From the NCBI RefSeq assembly GCF_000428485.1, contig NZ_AUAA01000004.1:79475-143474 (forward strand): a stretch of 64,000 bases of DNA. The letters are read 5' to 3'. This DNA is from Epilithonimonas tenax DSM 16811 (lineage in GTDB: Bacteria > Bacteroidota > Bacteroidia > Flavobacteriales > Weeksellaceae). A model generated the notes under the pieces. The model ran no database searches. It saw only the letters and a list, made by a program, of their open reading frames with translations, and was not told where the DNA came from. Below, piece after piece: positions 17,362 to 25,542 of this stretch. The first letter of the stretch is position 1. Every line of letters begins with the position of its first letter. Made by a program: the position numbers and the translations under genes.

Positions 17362-18066
17362 ATGAAAGTAAGAAATATTGCTTTATTGTTATTGGCATGT
17401 TCATCTTTTGCAACAGCTCAGGAGATCAGATCCGAATTCAGTAAAGAAGTCAAAATTCAAAAAAAACTATCGTACATTCTGGATATTCCAAAAGAGGCCA
17501 AATCCAAAATTCCGATGATCGTATTTCTGCACGGTTCCGGGGAAAGAGGGAATAACCTGGAAATTGTAAAGAACCACAGTCCCTTTACATATCAGAATCT
17601 CATAAAAGAACCCGTTGCTGTTTTAGCACCGCAATGTCCAGAAAATACCTGGTGGGACACAGATGCGATCTATTTCCTCATCAAAGAAATTTCGGAAAAA
17701 TATAAAATCGATACAGATAGGATCTACCTCACGGGCTTATCAATGGGCGGCTGGGGAACTCTGAAACTGGCAGGTGAGCACCCAGACATGTTTGCAGCCG
17801 TAGTAGCGGTTTGCGCACCAACAGACCGTGTGATGTGGGCCAACATTCAGAATTACAAAGATCTTAATATCAAATTATTCCACGGCGGGATGGACGATAT
17901 TGTACTTCCGGAAAATGCGTTTAATTTCTACCAGAAGTTGCATCCCATCAATCCGAAAGCAGAGCTGACGATCTTCCCAGATGATAACCACAATGCTTGG
18001 GATTCCACTTATTCTGACCCCCAATTATGGGATTGGATGTTATCTTTGAAGAAAAATAAAAATTAA
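17362..18066 (+). CDS. Exported alpha/beta-hydrolase, probable carboxylesterase
   Basis: This 234-residue protein has a signal peptide (1-19, ending Thr-Ala-Gln). The fold shows the oxyanion block HGSGERG, the nucleophile elbow GLSMGG with Ser127, an acid in HGGMDD (Asp178 or Asp179) and the catalytic His210 in DDNHNAW. This matches the phospholipase/carboxylesterase (feruloyl esterase-like) group often found beside glycan enzymes in PULs. Between GH144 and GH3, it could remove acyl substituents from the glucan; the actual ester is unknown. The GH3 gene starts 22 bases downstream. Confidence 0.85.
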   Translation: MKVRNIALLLLACSSFATAQEIRSEFSKEVKIQKKLSYILDIPKEAKSKIPMIVFLHGSGERGNNLEIVKNHSPFTYQNLIKEPVAVLAPQCPENTWWDTDAIYFLIKEISEKYKIDTDRIYLTGLSMGGWGTLKLAGEHPDMFAAVVAVCAPTDRVMWANIQNYKDLNIKLFHGGMDDIVLPENAFNFYQKLHPINPKAELTIFPDDNHNAWDSTYSDPQLWDWMLSLKKNKN

Positions 18067-18087
18067 AAAAATTAAAAAAATTATAAA

Positions 18088-20415
18088 ATGAAAAAGTTTG
18101 TCATCCTGGCTGCCTTGGCATTGTCGCCCTATTTTTTGGCACAAAATATCGTCACGAAACCTGTCCAATCTTACCAATCGGTCCAGTACCAATCCAAGAA
18201 AAAAGCTTTTGTTGATGATTTGATTTCCAAGATGACTTTGGATGAGAAGATTGGTCAGCTCAATTTGCCTTCTTCAGGTGATTTTACAACGGGTCAGGCT
18301 CAGAGTTCAGACATCGGCAAAAAAGTAGAGCAAGGCCTGGTTGGTGGATTGTTCAATATCAAAGGTGTTGACAAGATCCGCGAAGTCCAGAGAGTTGCAG
18401 TGGAAAAAAGCCGTTTGAAAATTCCGATGATCTTCGGGATGGACGTGATCCACGGTTACGAAACTTCTTTCCCAATTCCATTAGGATTAGCATCTTCTTG
18501 GGATATGGATCTGATCCAGAGATCTGCGCAGATTGCCGCTCAGGAATCTACGGCTGATGGGATCAACTGGACCTTTTCGCCAATGGTGGATGTTTCCAGG
18601 GATCCAAGATGGGGAAGGGTTTCCGAAGGTTCTGGAGAAGATCCGTACTTGGGAAGCGAGATCGCCAAAGCGATGGTTTACGGTTACCAAGGTGATGATC
18701 TTTCCAGGAAAAATACAATGCTTGCTTGTGTAAAACACTTTGCACTTTATGGCGCAGCAGAAGGTGGTAGGGATTACAATACGGTTGATATGAGCCACGT
18801 ACAGATGTATAACACTTATTTTCCGCCCTACAAAGCAGCTGTAGAAGCAGGCGCTGGTTCTGTGATGGCTTCTTTCAACGAAGTGGATGGGATTCCTGCA
18901 ACAGGAAACAAATGGCTGATGACAGATGTTCTAAGAAAACAGTGGGATTTCAAAGGTTTTGTGGTAACAGATTACACCGGGATCAATGAAATGATAGACC
19001 ACGGAATGGGAGATCTGCAACAGGTTTCTGCTTTGGCCATGAACGCCGGTGTGGATATGGATATGGTGGGCGAAGGTTTTCTGAAAACTTTAAAACAATC
19101 GATTACGCAAGGGAAAGTGACAGAACAAACCGTAACAGATGCGGCCAGAAGAATCCTGGAAGCCAAATATGACCTGGGTCTTTTTGATGATCCTTATCAA
19201 TATACAGATTCTAAAAGAGCACAGAAAGAAGTTTTCAGTCCAAAAAATTTGGAAGCAGCTAAAACAATTTCGTCTCAATCTATGGTTCTTCTAAAAAATG
19301 ACAAGCAGGTTCTCCCGCTCAAAAAATCAGGAACTGTTGCTGTGATCGGGCCGTTGGGAGATAACGCAGTCAATATGCCGGGAACGTGGAGTGTTGCTGC
19401 AAAACATGCCAACTCTATCTCATTGCTGAGAGGTTTGAAAGAAACTGTTGGTAAGGATGTCAATTTTGTTTTTGCAAAAGGAAGCAATGTTTATGAGTCT
19501 GCAGCAATGGAAGAAAAAGCGGCAATGTTCAACAAAACGACAGACAGAGATAACCGTCCTGCAGATGAAATCAGAAAAGAAGCTATCGGTATTGCCAACA
19601 AAGCAGATGTCATTGTTCTTGCAATCGGAGAAAGTGCGGAGATGAGCGGAGAATCCAGTTCCAGAACAGATATCGGCATTCCGGAAACTCAGAAAGAATT
19701 ATTGAGAGAACTTAAGAAAACAGGCAAGCCAATTGTTTTGGTGTTATTCACAGGTCGTCCTTTGGTATTGACGGAAGAGTCTCAGTTAGCAGATGCAATC
19801 CTGAATGTCTGGTTCCCAGGAAGTATGGCCGGATACGCCGTTTCTGATGTGCTTTACGGAAAAGTAAATCCTTCAGCTAAGCTACCAATGACTTTCCCAA
19901 GAAGCGTTGGGCAGGTGCCACTTTATTACAATGCCAAAAATACGGGACGCCCATTAAGCGTAGAAAATACAGAGAAGTGTACGTTTGAAAAATTCCGTTC
20001 CAATTATCTGGATGAATGTACAACGCCGCTTTATCCCTTCGGATTTGGGTTGAGTTACACGACGTTCGCTTATTCTGATGTGTCTGTGAGCAATGCAAAA
20101 CCGGCAGGCAACACACCAATTGAAGCAACTGTAACATTGACTAATAGTGGAAAATATGACGGCGCGGAAGTGGTTCAGCTTTACATCAGAGATCTGGTAG
20201 GAAGCATCACAAGACCCATTAAAGAACTGAAAGGTTTCCAAAAAGTATATTTGAAAGCAGGTGAAAGCAAAAAAGTGACTTTCAAAATTTCTCCCGAAGA
20301 TCTGAAATTCTACAACAACCAATTGAAATATGACTGGGAGGCAGGTGATTTCGATATTATGATCGGAACCAATTCCCATGACGTGAAAACAACAAGGGTG
20401 ACTTGGAGTAAATAA
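18088..20415 (+). CDS. bglX: GH3 beta-glucosidase (BglX-like), exported
   Basis: This 775-residue enzyme has a signal peptide (ending Phe-Leu-Ala-Gln), a GH3 TIM barrel with WTFSPMVDVSRDPRWGR and KHFALYGAAEGGRDYN, the predicted nucleophile Asp295 in VVTDYTG, a GH3 C-terminal sandwich (MVLLKND, MSGESSSRTDI) and a fibronectin-III-like end domain. It should release glucose from beta-linked oligosaccharides in the periplasm. With GH144 beside it, sophoro-oligosaccharides are a likely substrate, as reported for a Bacteroides GH3 next to a GH144. It is the last gene of the locus and is followed by a strong terminator. Confidence 0.93.
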   Translation: MKKFVILAALALSPYFLAQNIVTKPVQSYQSVQYQSKKKAFVDDLISKMTLDEKIGQLNLPSSGDFTTGQAQSSDIGKKVEQGLVGGLFNIKGVDKIREVQRVAVEKSRLKIPMIFGMDVIHGYETSFPIPLGLASSWDMDLIQRSAQIAAQESTADGINWTFSPMVDVSRDPRWGRVSEGSGEDPYLGSEIAKAMVYGYQGDDLSRKNTMLACVKHFALYGAAEGGRDYNTVDMSHVQMYNTYFPPYKAAVEAGAGSVMASFNEVDGIPATGNKWLMTDVLRKQWDFKGFVVTDYTGINEMIDHGMGDLQQVSALAMNAGVDMDMVGEGFLKTLKQSITQGKVTEQTVTDAARRILEAKYDLGLFDDPYQYTDSKRAQKEVFSPKNLEAAKTISSQSMVLLKNDKQVLPLKKSGTVAVIGPLGDNAVNMPGTWSVAAKHANSISLLRGLKETVGKDVNFVFAKGSNVYESAAMEEKAAMFNKTTDRDNRPADEIRKEAIGIANKADVIVLAIGESAEMSGESSSRTDIGIPETQKELLRELKKTGKPIVLVLFTGRPLVLTEESQLADAILNVWFPGSMAGYAVSDVLYGKVNPSAKLPMTFPRSVGQVPLYYNAKNTGRPLSVENTEKCTFEKFRSNYLDECTTPLYPFGFGLSYTTFAYSDVSVSNAKPAGNTPIEATVTLTNSGKYDGAEVVQLYIRDLVGSITRPIKELKGFQKVYLKAGESKKVTFKISPEDLKFYNNQLKYDWEAGDFDIMIGTNSHDVKTTRVTWSK

Positions 20416-20435
20416 GACTTTACGTTTAATCAATA

Positions 20436-20474
20436 CAAAAAGCCTTTCAGTAATCATTCTGAAAGGCTTTTTTA
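20436..20474. terminator. Bidirectional terminator between bglX and the sugar dehydrogenase
   Basis: AAAAAGCCTTTCAG and CTGAAAGGCTTTTT form a 14-bp stem with an 8-nt loop and tracts on both sides, serving the two convergent genes. Confidence 0.93.
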
Positions 20475-20502
20475 TAAATTGTCAGTGCAAGACTCTGGAT
20501 GA

Positions 20503-21861
20503 TTATTCCTTAATGATTTTCGTCGAAAGGATTTTGATATTGTCTTTTTTAATAACCATCATATAATTTCCCGACTTCAAGCCAACAATATCAATGCTTT
20601 TATCAGATTCAGCGACAGATGTGGTCATTATTAACCTTCCTGTTGGATCTAGTATTTCTGCAGTCAGCTTTTTCTCATTCATATTTTTGATATAAATGAT
20701 ACCTTTTGCAGGATTAGGAATGATTTGGATTTGATCTGTGTTGCTATCAGAAACAGCCAAAACAGTAGATTTAATTTTGAAGATTTTACCATTGGCTGCT
20801 GCAACATAAAGTTGTTTGCTGTTGTCTTCCCCCAATGTGGTGAAATTATTTCCAGGAAAAGCGGAAGTCCATGTGATAGTCGCATTGTTCAGGATCCCGA
20901 TCTGTGCAGAACAGTAGTCCGCGAAGATATACTTCTCAACCAAATCAGGATAAAGATTTCCTCTGTAAACGTAGCCGCCGGTAATGGAGCATTTCCCGCC
21001 AGAATGGTCATAAGCTACCACTGGAAAAGTCATGGTAGAAGCATTGGCGCAGCCCGCAGGATTGTATGCGTTATTTCCTTCGTAGCACCTCCAGCCGTAA
21101 TTGACCGCAGGTATGGTTGCCGAGACTTTGTTGATTTCTTCAATCAAATTCTGTCCAACATCTGCTATCCAGATCTGATTGGTGGTTCTGTCAAAAGAAT
21201 ATTTCCAGCCATTTCTGAGTCCGTAAGACCAGATTTCATCGGCGCCATCAACGCCTACAAAAGGATTAGTGGGAGGGATATTGTAAGCATTATCAGAATC
21301 AACATCAATCCTAAGGATTTTTCCCAAAAGGGAATTTTTATTTTGTCCGGTATCATCTGGGTCGCCACCACTTCCGCCATCTCCGGTAGAGATCCAAAGA
21401 TAACCGTCAGCGCCAAAGTGAATACTGCCACCATTGTGATTGTCAAATGTTTTGGGAATAGACAGTAGTACTTTCTCTATGGCCGCATCAGCCGTATTCG
21501 GATTGGTAGCATTGGCAGTAAATCTGGAAACCGTAATAGTTCTGCCAGCCTTGTTGTAATAAACGTAAAAATAACGATTGCTCGCAAATTGCGGATGGAA
21601 AGCCAGTCCCAATAATCCCATTTCTCCGCTGAAGTTGACTCTGTCTGTGATATTTAGAAAATTGGCGGTTTCAAAACTTCCGTTGGTATTCAGGATTCTG
21701 ATGGTTCCGGACTGCTGAACAACGAATAGTCGATTGTCATTGGCCGGCGATGCTGTAATTTCTACAGGATTGGAAGCCGTCGCAAACGCCTCCAAAATGA
21801 TCTGTTGCGAATAAACTTCCGTTGCAAAAAAGCAGGAAAGAATGAGTAGTAGTTGTTTCAT
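20503..21861 (-). CDS. Secreted PQQ-type glucose/sorbosone dehydrogenase with T9SS signal
   Basis: This 452-residue protein has a signal peptide (ending Val-Tyr-Ser-Gln), a six-bladed beta-propeller of the GSDH family (about 25-365; blocks NRLFVVQQSG, GEMGLLGLAFHP, HNGGSIHFGADGYLWISTGDGG, EIWSYGLRNGWKYSFD) and a type A T9SS sorting domain at the end (IIPNPAKGIIYIKN, GLKSGNYMMVI, Thr-Lys-Lys-like tail). Family members oxidise sugars with PQQ in the periplasm or outside the cell. The sorting domain says it is exported across the outer membrane and anchored or released. Substrate is unknown. It converges with bglX. Confidence 0.9.
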   Translation of the reverse strand: MKQLLLILSCFFATEVYSQQIILEAFATASNPVEITASPANDNRLFVVQQSGTIRILNTNGSFETANFLNITDRVNFSGEMGLLGLAFHPQFASNRYFYVYYNKAGRTITVSRFTANATNPNTADAAIEKVLLSIPKTFDNHNGGSIHFGADGYLWISTGDGGSGGDPDDTGQNKNSLLGKILRIDVDSDNAYNIPPTNPFVGVDGADEIWSYGLRNGWKYSFDRTTNQIWIADVGQNLIEEINKVSATIPAVNYGWRCYEGNNAYNPAGCANASTMTFPVVAYDHSGGKCSITGGYVYRGNLYPDLVEKYIFADYCSAQIGILNNATITWTSAFPGNNFTTLGEDNSKQLYVAAANGKIFKIKSTVLAVSDSNTDQIQIIPNPAKGIIYIKNMNEKKLTAEILDPTGRLIMTTSVAESDKSIDIVGLKSGNYMMVIKKDNIKILSTKIIKE

Positions 21862-21916
21862 AAGTCATATTTTTATTGGTGTCTTGTAAGCCTTTAATCA
21901 TCGCTATTTTCTTTGC

Positions 21917-21932
21917 TTCTGTGATTACAGAA
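21917..21932. promoter_or_regulatory. Palindrome upstream of the sugar dehydrogenase
   Basis: TTCTGT-GATT-ACAGAA has perfect 6-bp arms and lies 56 bases upstream of the dehydrogenase start. It has the shape of a dimeric regulator site (Crp/Fnr-like spacing), but no regulator can be assigned. Confidence 0.35.
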
Positions 21933-22138
21933 TGATAGTTTACGATGTCATAACTGATTATTTTTTAGATTATTAATAAAGTTACCAATTTATATGCCTT
22001 ATCATCTCAGAATTATTCAATTACTAACAAAACGCCATTATTTACTTGTTTTTTCAAAGAAAAGTAGGAATTAATTTCAATATAAAAAGTATAATGCAGA
22101 TTTCTCATTTTCAAATTCTTATTTCCGCTATAAATCAT

Positions 22139-22146
22139 TATATTTG
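22139..22146 (+). promoter_or_regulatory. -7 box (TATATTTG) for secDF
   Basis: TATATTTG matches TAnnTTTG and ends 29 bases before the secDF start. The rest of the 314-bp divergent gap from 21862 is AT-rich without other clear elements apart from the palindrome at 21917. Confidence 0.6.
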
Positions 22147-22175
22147 CCGACTTAATTTATATATATCGTAAGAAA

Positions 22176-25085
22176 ATGCAAGGAAAAGGACTCGTTACAT
22201 TAGTTGCCATCGTTCTTGGATTAATTTGTCTCAATGAGCTTCTGCCTTCTTTCTATGCCAACAAGATAGAAAAAGAAGCAAAAGCTATTGCAGGGGAAAA
22301 TCCAGTGAAATACCAGGCTGAGCTCGCAAGACTTTCTAAAGACACGCTTAATCTAGGTTTTACAAAACTGGATTACACGTCTGCAAAAGATAGAGAGATG
22401 AAACTCGGATTGGATCTTAAAGGTGGTATCAACGTATTATTGGAGATCAACCAAAGAGATTTGGTAAATGATCTTAGTAATTACTCTACAAATGCTACTT
22501 TAATAGAAGCACTTAACAGAACAGACGTAGCACAGAAAAGCTCGAGCAAGCAATACATCGAGGATTTCTTCACACAGTTTGAAGCTGTTAACAAAGAAAA
22601 AGGTACGAACCTGAAACTTGCAGATCCTGAAATCTTTGGAAATACCAATCTTTCTGAGATCAAATTCAATACACCGGATGATCAGGTGAAAAACATTGTC
22701 AGAAGAAAAATCGAGGCATCTGTAGGTACAGCTTATGAGGTGCTCAGAACACGTATCGATAAAATGGGTGTGACGCAGCCCAACGTTCAGAGAGTTCCCG
22801 GAACTGGAAGAATCTTGGTGGAAATGCCTGGTACAAAAGATATCGACAAAGTAAAGAAAATGCTTCAGACCTCTGCGAAACTTCAGTTCTGGGAAGTACA
22901 ATTGGCGCAGGAAGTGGTTCCTTATTTTTCTCAGCTAGACCAGTTGGTGAAAACAAAAGGAGACTCTATCGGTATCGCAAAAACAACGAATCTGATGAAC
23001 ATGATTCAGTTGAATGCTACACCTGGAAATGCTGTTGCCAATGTGAAATTGTCTGATACAGCAGTGGTAAATAAAGTGCTAAACAGCGCCGTAGCTACTA
23101 AAGCGAGACCTGTTAATTTGAAATATACCCAGTTTATGTGGGGTTACAAACCGGAATCTAATACTTCCAACAGTCTTGTTCTTTACGCGATCCGTGGGAA
23201 TATTACTCAGAAAGCGCCAGTAGACGGTGCTGTAGAATCTGCACAGATCAACTATGATCAGTTAGGCCGTGTTGTTGTAGATATGCAGATGGATTCTCAA
23301 GGTGCCCGCGACTGGAAGACGATGACAGAGAAAAACAAAGGAAAAGTAGTAGCTGTGACTTTGGATAACAGAGTTTATACTGCGCCTTCTGTAAATGATG
23401 TGATTCCTAACGGAAGAACGCAGATCTCCGGAAACTTTACTCAGGAAGAGGCAAAAGAATTGGTAGACGTTCTGGGCGCGGGCAAATTGCCTGCAGGTGC
23501 AAAAATTGTACAGGCAGATGTTGTTGGTCCATCACTAGGAGCAGAATCTATCAATGATGGGATTATGTCTTTCCTTATTGCATTTGCAGTAATTATTGTT
23601 TATATCGTTTTCTATTACGGAGGCGCTGGGATCTATGCCGTGATTGCAATGGTGATCAACTTGTTCTACATTTTCGGTATTATGGATTCCCTTAGTGCGA
23701 CGTTGACACTTCCCGGTATCGCAGGTATCGTACTGTCTATGGCATTAGCAGTGGATGCGAATGTTATCATCTATGAAAGAACCAAAGAGGAACTCTTCCG
23801 TGGGAAAAATATTCTTGAGGCGTACAAAGATGGTTTCAAACACGCTATCTCTGCGATTATAGATGGTCACGTGACGACTTTTATCACAGCATTGATTCTT
23901 TACGTTTTCGGGACAGGACCTATCAAAGGTTTTGCAGTAACATTGATGATCGGATTGGTGATGACATTATTCACATCAGTTCTATTATCAAGAGTGATGA
24001 TCTTCAGCAGACTGGAGAAAGGAAAATCTCTTTCTGTTTGGACGGCGCCTACCAAGAATCTTTTCAGAAATACCTGGATCGATTTTATCGGGAAAAGAAA
24101 ATATGCTTATTACTTCTCTGGTATTTTGATGGTGATCTCAATTGCCTCGATTGCGATGAACGGTTTTAAATATGGGATCGATTTTACAGGCGGACGTAAT
24201 TATGTGGTAAGATTCGAAAAGCCAGTGGATGCTACGCAGGTTGAAGAAAATATTGCCAAACTCATGAAGACAAATGATGGCAAGAACAACTCTATCGAGG
24301 CGAAGACTTTCGGGAATTCTTCTCAGTTAAAAATCAGTACAGATTTCTTGATAGATGATGAGTCTCTTGCAGCGGATCAGACTGTGGAACAAAAAATATT
24401 CGAAGGTGTGAAATCAGAATTGCCTGCTGGGATGAGTTTGGCAGATTTCAAAGCGGCTGATAAAGGTCACGCAGGAATTGTTTCTTCTACAAAAGTAGGA
24501 CCTACAGTTGCGGATGATATCACCACTCACGGTATATTGGCAGTTGTTGTATCACTGATAGGTATCTTTATCTATATCCTTGTGAGATTTGACAAATGGC
24601 AGTTTTCTCTGGGAGCGGTTGCCGGTCTATTCCATGATACGGTGGTGATCCTTGGGGTTTACTCATTATTCTATAAAGTAATGCCATTCAATATGGAAAT
24701 CAACCAGGATTTCATTGCGGCAGTCCTTACCGTGATTGGATATTCCATCAATGATACGGTGATTATCTTCGACAGAATTAGAGAATATTTACGTGAGAAA
24801 AAAGCATTGACGCTTGCAGGATTATTTGATGATTCTATCTCAAGTACCATTGGTAGAACGTTCAACACATCATTCACAACGATTTTGGTGATCCTTGCGA
24901 TCTTCATCTTCGGTGGTGATAACCTGAGAGGATTTATGTTCTGTCTCTTGATTGGTATCGGATTCGGGACCTATTCATCCATCTTCATCGCATCGGCTAC
25001 GGCATATGACTTCCTTAGAGGAAAGAAAAAAGAAGACAAAGTAACAGGGAAATCTTCCATCAGCAATGCTGAAATAGTGAAGTAA
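22176..25085 (+). CDS. secDF: SecDF fusion, protein translocase subunit
   Basis: This 969-residue inner-membrane protein joins SecD and SecF in one chain, as is usual in Bacteroidetes. The SecD half (to about 630) starts with a membrane anchor, has LGLDLKGGINVLLE and RIDKMGVTQPNVQ in the periplasmic P1 region, then the membrane block DANVIIYERTKEEL. The SecF half (about 640-969) has YGIDFTGGRNYVV and the matching INDTVIIFDRIREYL. SecDF uses the proton gradient to pull exported proteins through SecYEG from the periplasmic side. It is a single-gene unit with its own promoter and terminator. Confidence 0.97.
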   Translation: MQGKGLVTLVAIVLGLICLNELLPSFYANKIEKEAKAIAGENPVKYQAELARLSKDTLNLGFTKLDYTSAKDREMKLGLDLKGGINVLLEINQRDLVNDLSNYSTNATLIEALNRTDVAQKSSSKQYIEDFFTQFEAVNKEKGTNLKLADPEIFGNTNLSEIKFNTPDDQVKNIVRRKIEASVGTAYEVLRTRIDKMGVTQPNVQRVPGTGRILVEMPGTKDIDKVKKMLQTSAKLQFWEVQLAQEVVPYFSQLDQLVKTKGDSIGIAKTTNLMNMIQLNATPGNAVANVKLSDTAVVNKVLNSAVATKARPVNLKYTQFMWGYKPESNTSNSLVLYAIRGNITQKAPVDGAVESAQINYDQLGRVVVDMQMDSQGARDWKTMTEKNKGKVVAVTLDNRVYTAPSVNDVIPNGRTQISGNFTQEEAKELVDVLGAGKLPAGAKIVQADVVGPSLGAESINDGIMSFLIAFAVIIVYIVFYYGGAGIYAVIAMVINLFYIFGIMDSLSATLTLPGIAGIVLSMALAVDANVIIYERTKEELFRGKNILEAYKDGFKHAISAIIDGHVTTFITALILYVFGTGPIKGFAVTLMIGLVMTLFTSVLLSRVMIFSRLEKGKSLSVWTAPTKNLFRNTWIDFIGKRKYAYYFSGILMVISIASIAMNGFKYGIDFTGGRNYVVRFEKPVDATQVEENIAKLMKTNDGKNNSIEAKTFGNSSQLKISTDFLIDDESLAADQTVEQKIFEGVKSELPAGMSLADFKAADKGHAGIVSSTKVGPTVADDITTHGILAVVVSLIGIFIYILVRFDKWQFSLGAVAGLFHDTVVILGVYSLFYKVMPFNMEINQDFIAAVLTVIGYSINDTVIIFDRIREYLREKKALTLAGLFDDSISSTIGRTFNTSFTTILVILAIFIFGGDNLRGFMFCLLIGIGFGTYSSIFIASATAYDFLRGKKKEDKVTGKSSISNAEIVK

Positions 25086-25104
25086 TTTCATTCAAATATA
25101 TAAT

Positions 25105-25136
25105 GAAGCCCTCAAGTGATTGAGGGCTTTTTTTTG
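25105..25136 (+). terminator. Terminator of secDF
   Basis: AAGCCCTCAA and TTGAGGGCTT form a perfect stem around GTGA, then eight T. Confidence 0.93.
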
Positions 25137-25473
25137 GTTAGAATGTCCATAGAGAATCACCTTGGATCACGGTTCATTGTCTGGGATTTTCATCCTCGGA
25201 CTTTAAGATCTTTTTCATCAATCAATAGTTAACAGTGCTTTATTTTTTTTATGAATATCTGTTATTTTTCATCTTGTTTAATTTAATGCAAGGGTCAAAC
25301 AAATATTTTTCAGAAAGAACACAAGGCGTTGTCAACGTTGTGAAAAACCTTTTTACTCCTAGTGGTGAAAAATGAGCATAAAATTTCACAATCAGTTTTC
25401 ATTGATGACAAATTGCGGACAATCATTTTTAAGTTAAAATTAATCTCAAAAAGAAAGCCAAGATAATTCCAAT
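25137..25473. other. Gene-free stretch between convergent genes
   Basis: About 340 bases between the two terminators hold no open frame of note. There are scattered GTTGTCAACGTTGTGAAAAA-like words near 25330, but no repeated DnaA-box pattern. I see nothing I can name. Confidence 0.4.
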
Positions 25474-25509
25474 AAAAAATCCGTCATCACTGGTTGTGAG
25501 ACGGATTCT
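25474..25509 (-). terminator. Terminator of the TonB-dependent receptor gene
   Basis: AATCCGTC and GACGGATT pair around about 12 bases. On the minus strand a U-rich run follows. It begins 34 bases past the stop codon. Confidence 0.85.
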
Positions 25510-25542
25510 TAGTTAAAATCGATTGAGACTTTATCTCACTTC

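Noticed and set aside
25300..25420. Replication origin with DnaA boxes
   Set aside because: Only loose matches to the box; no cluster, and no dnaA or other origin marker nearby.
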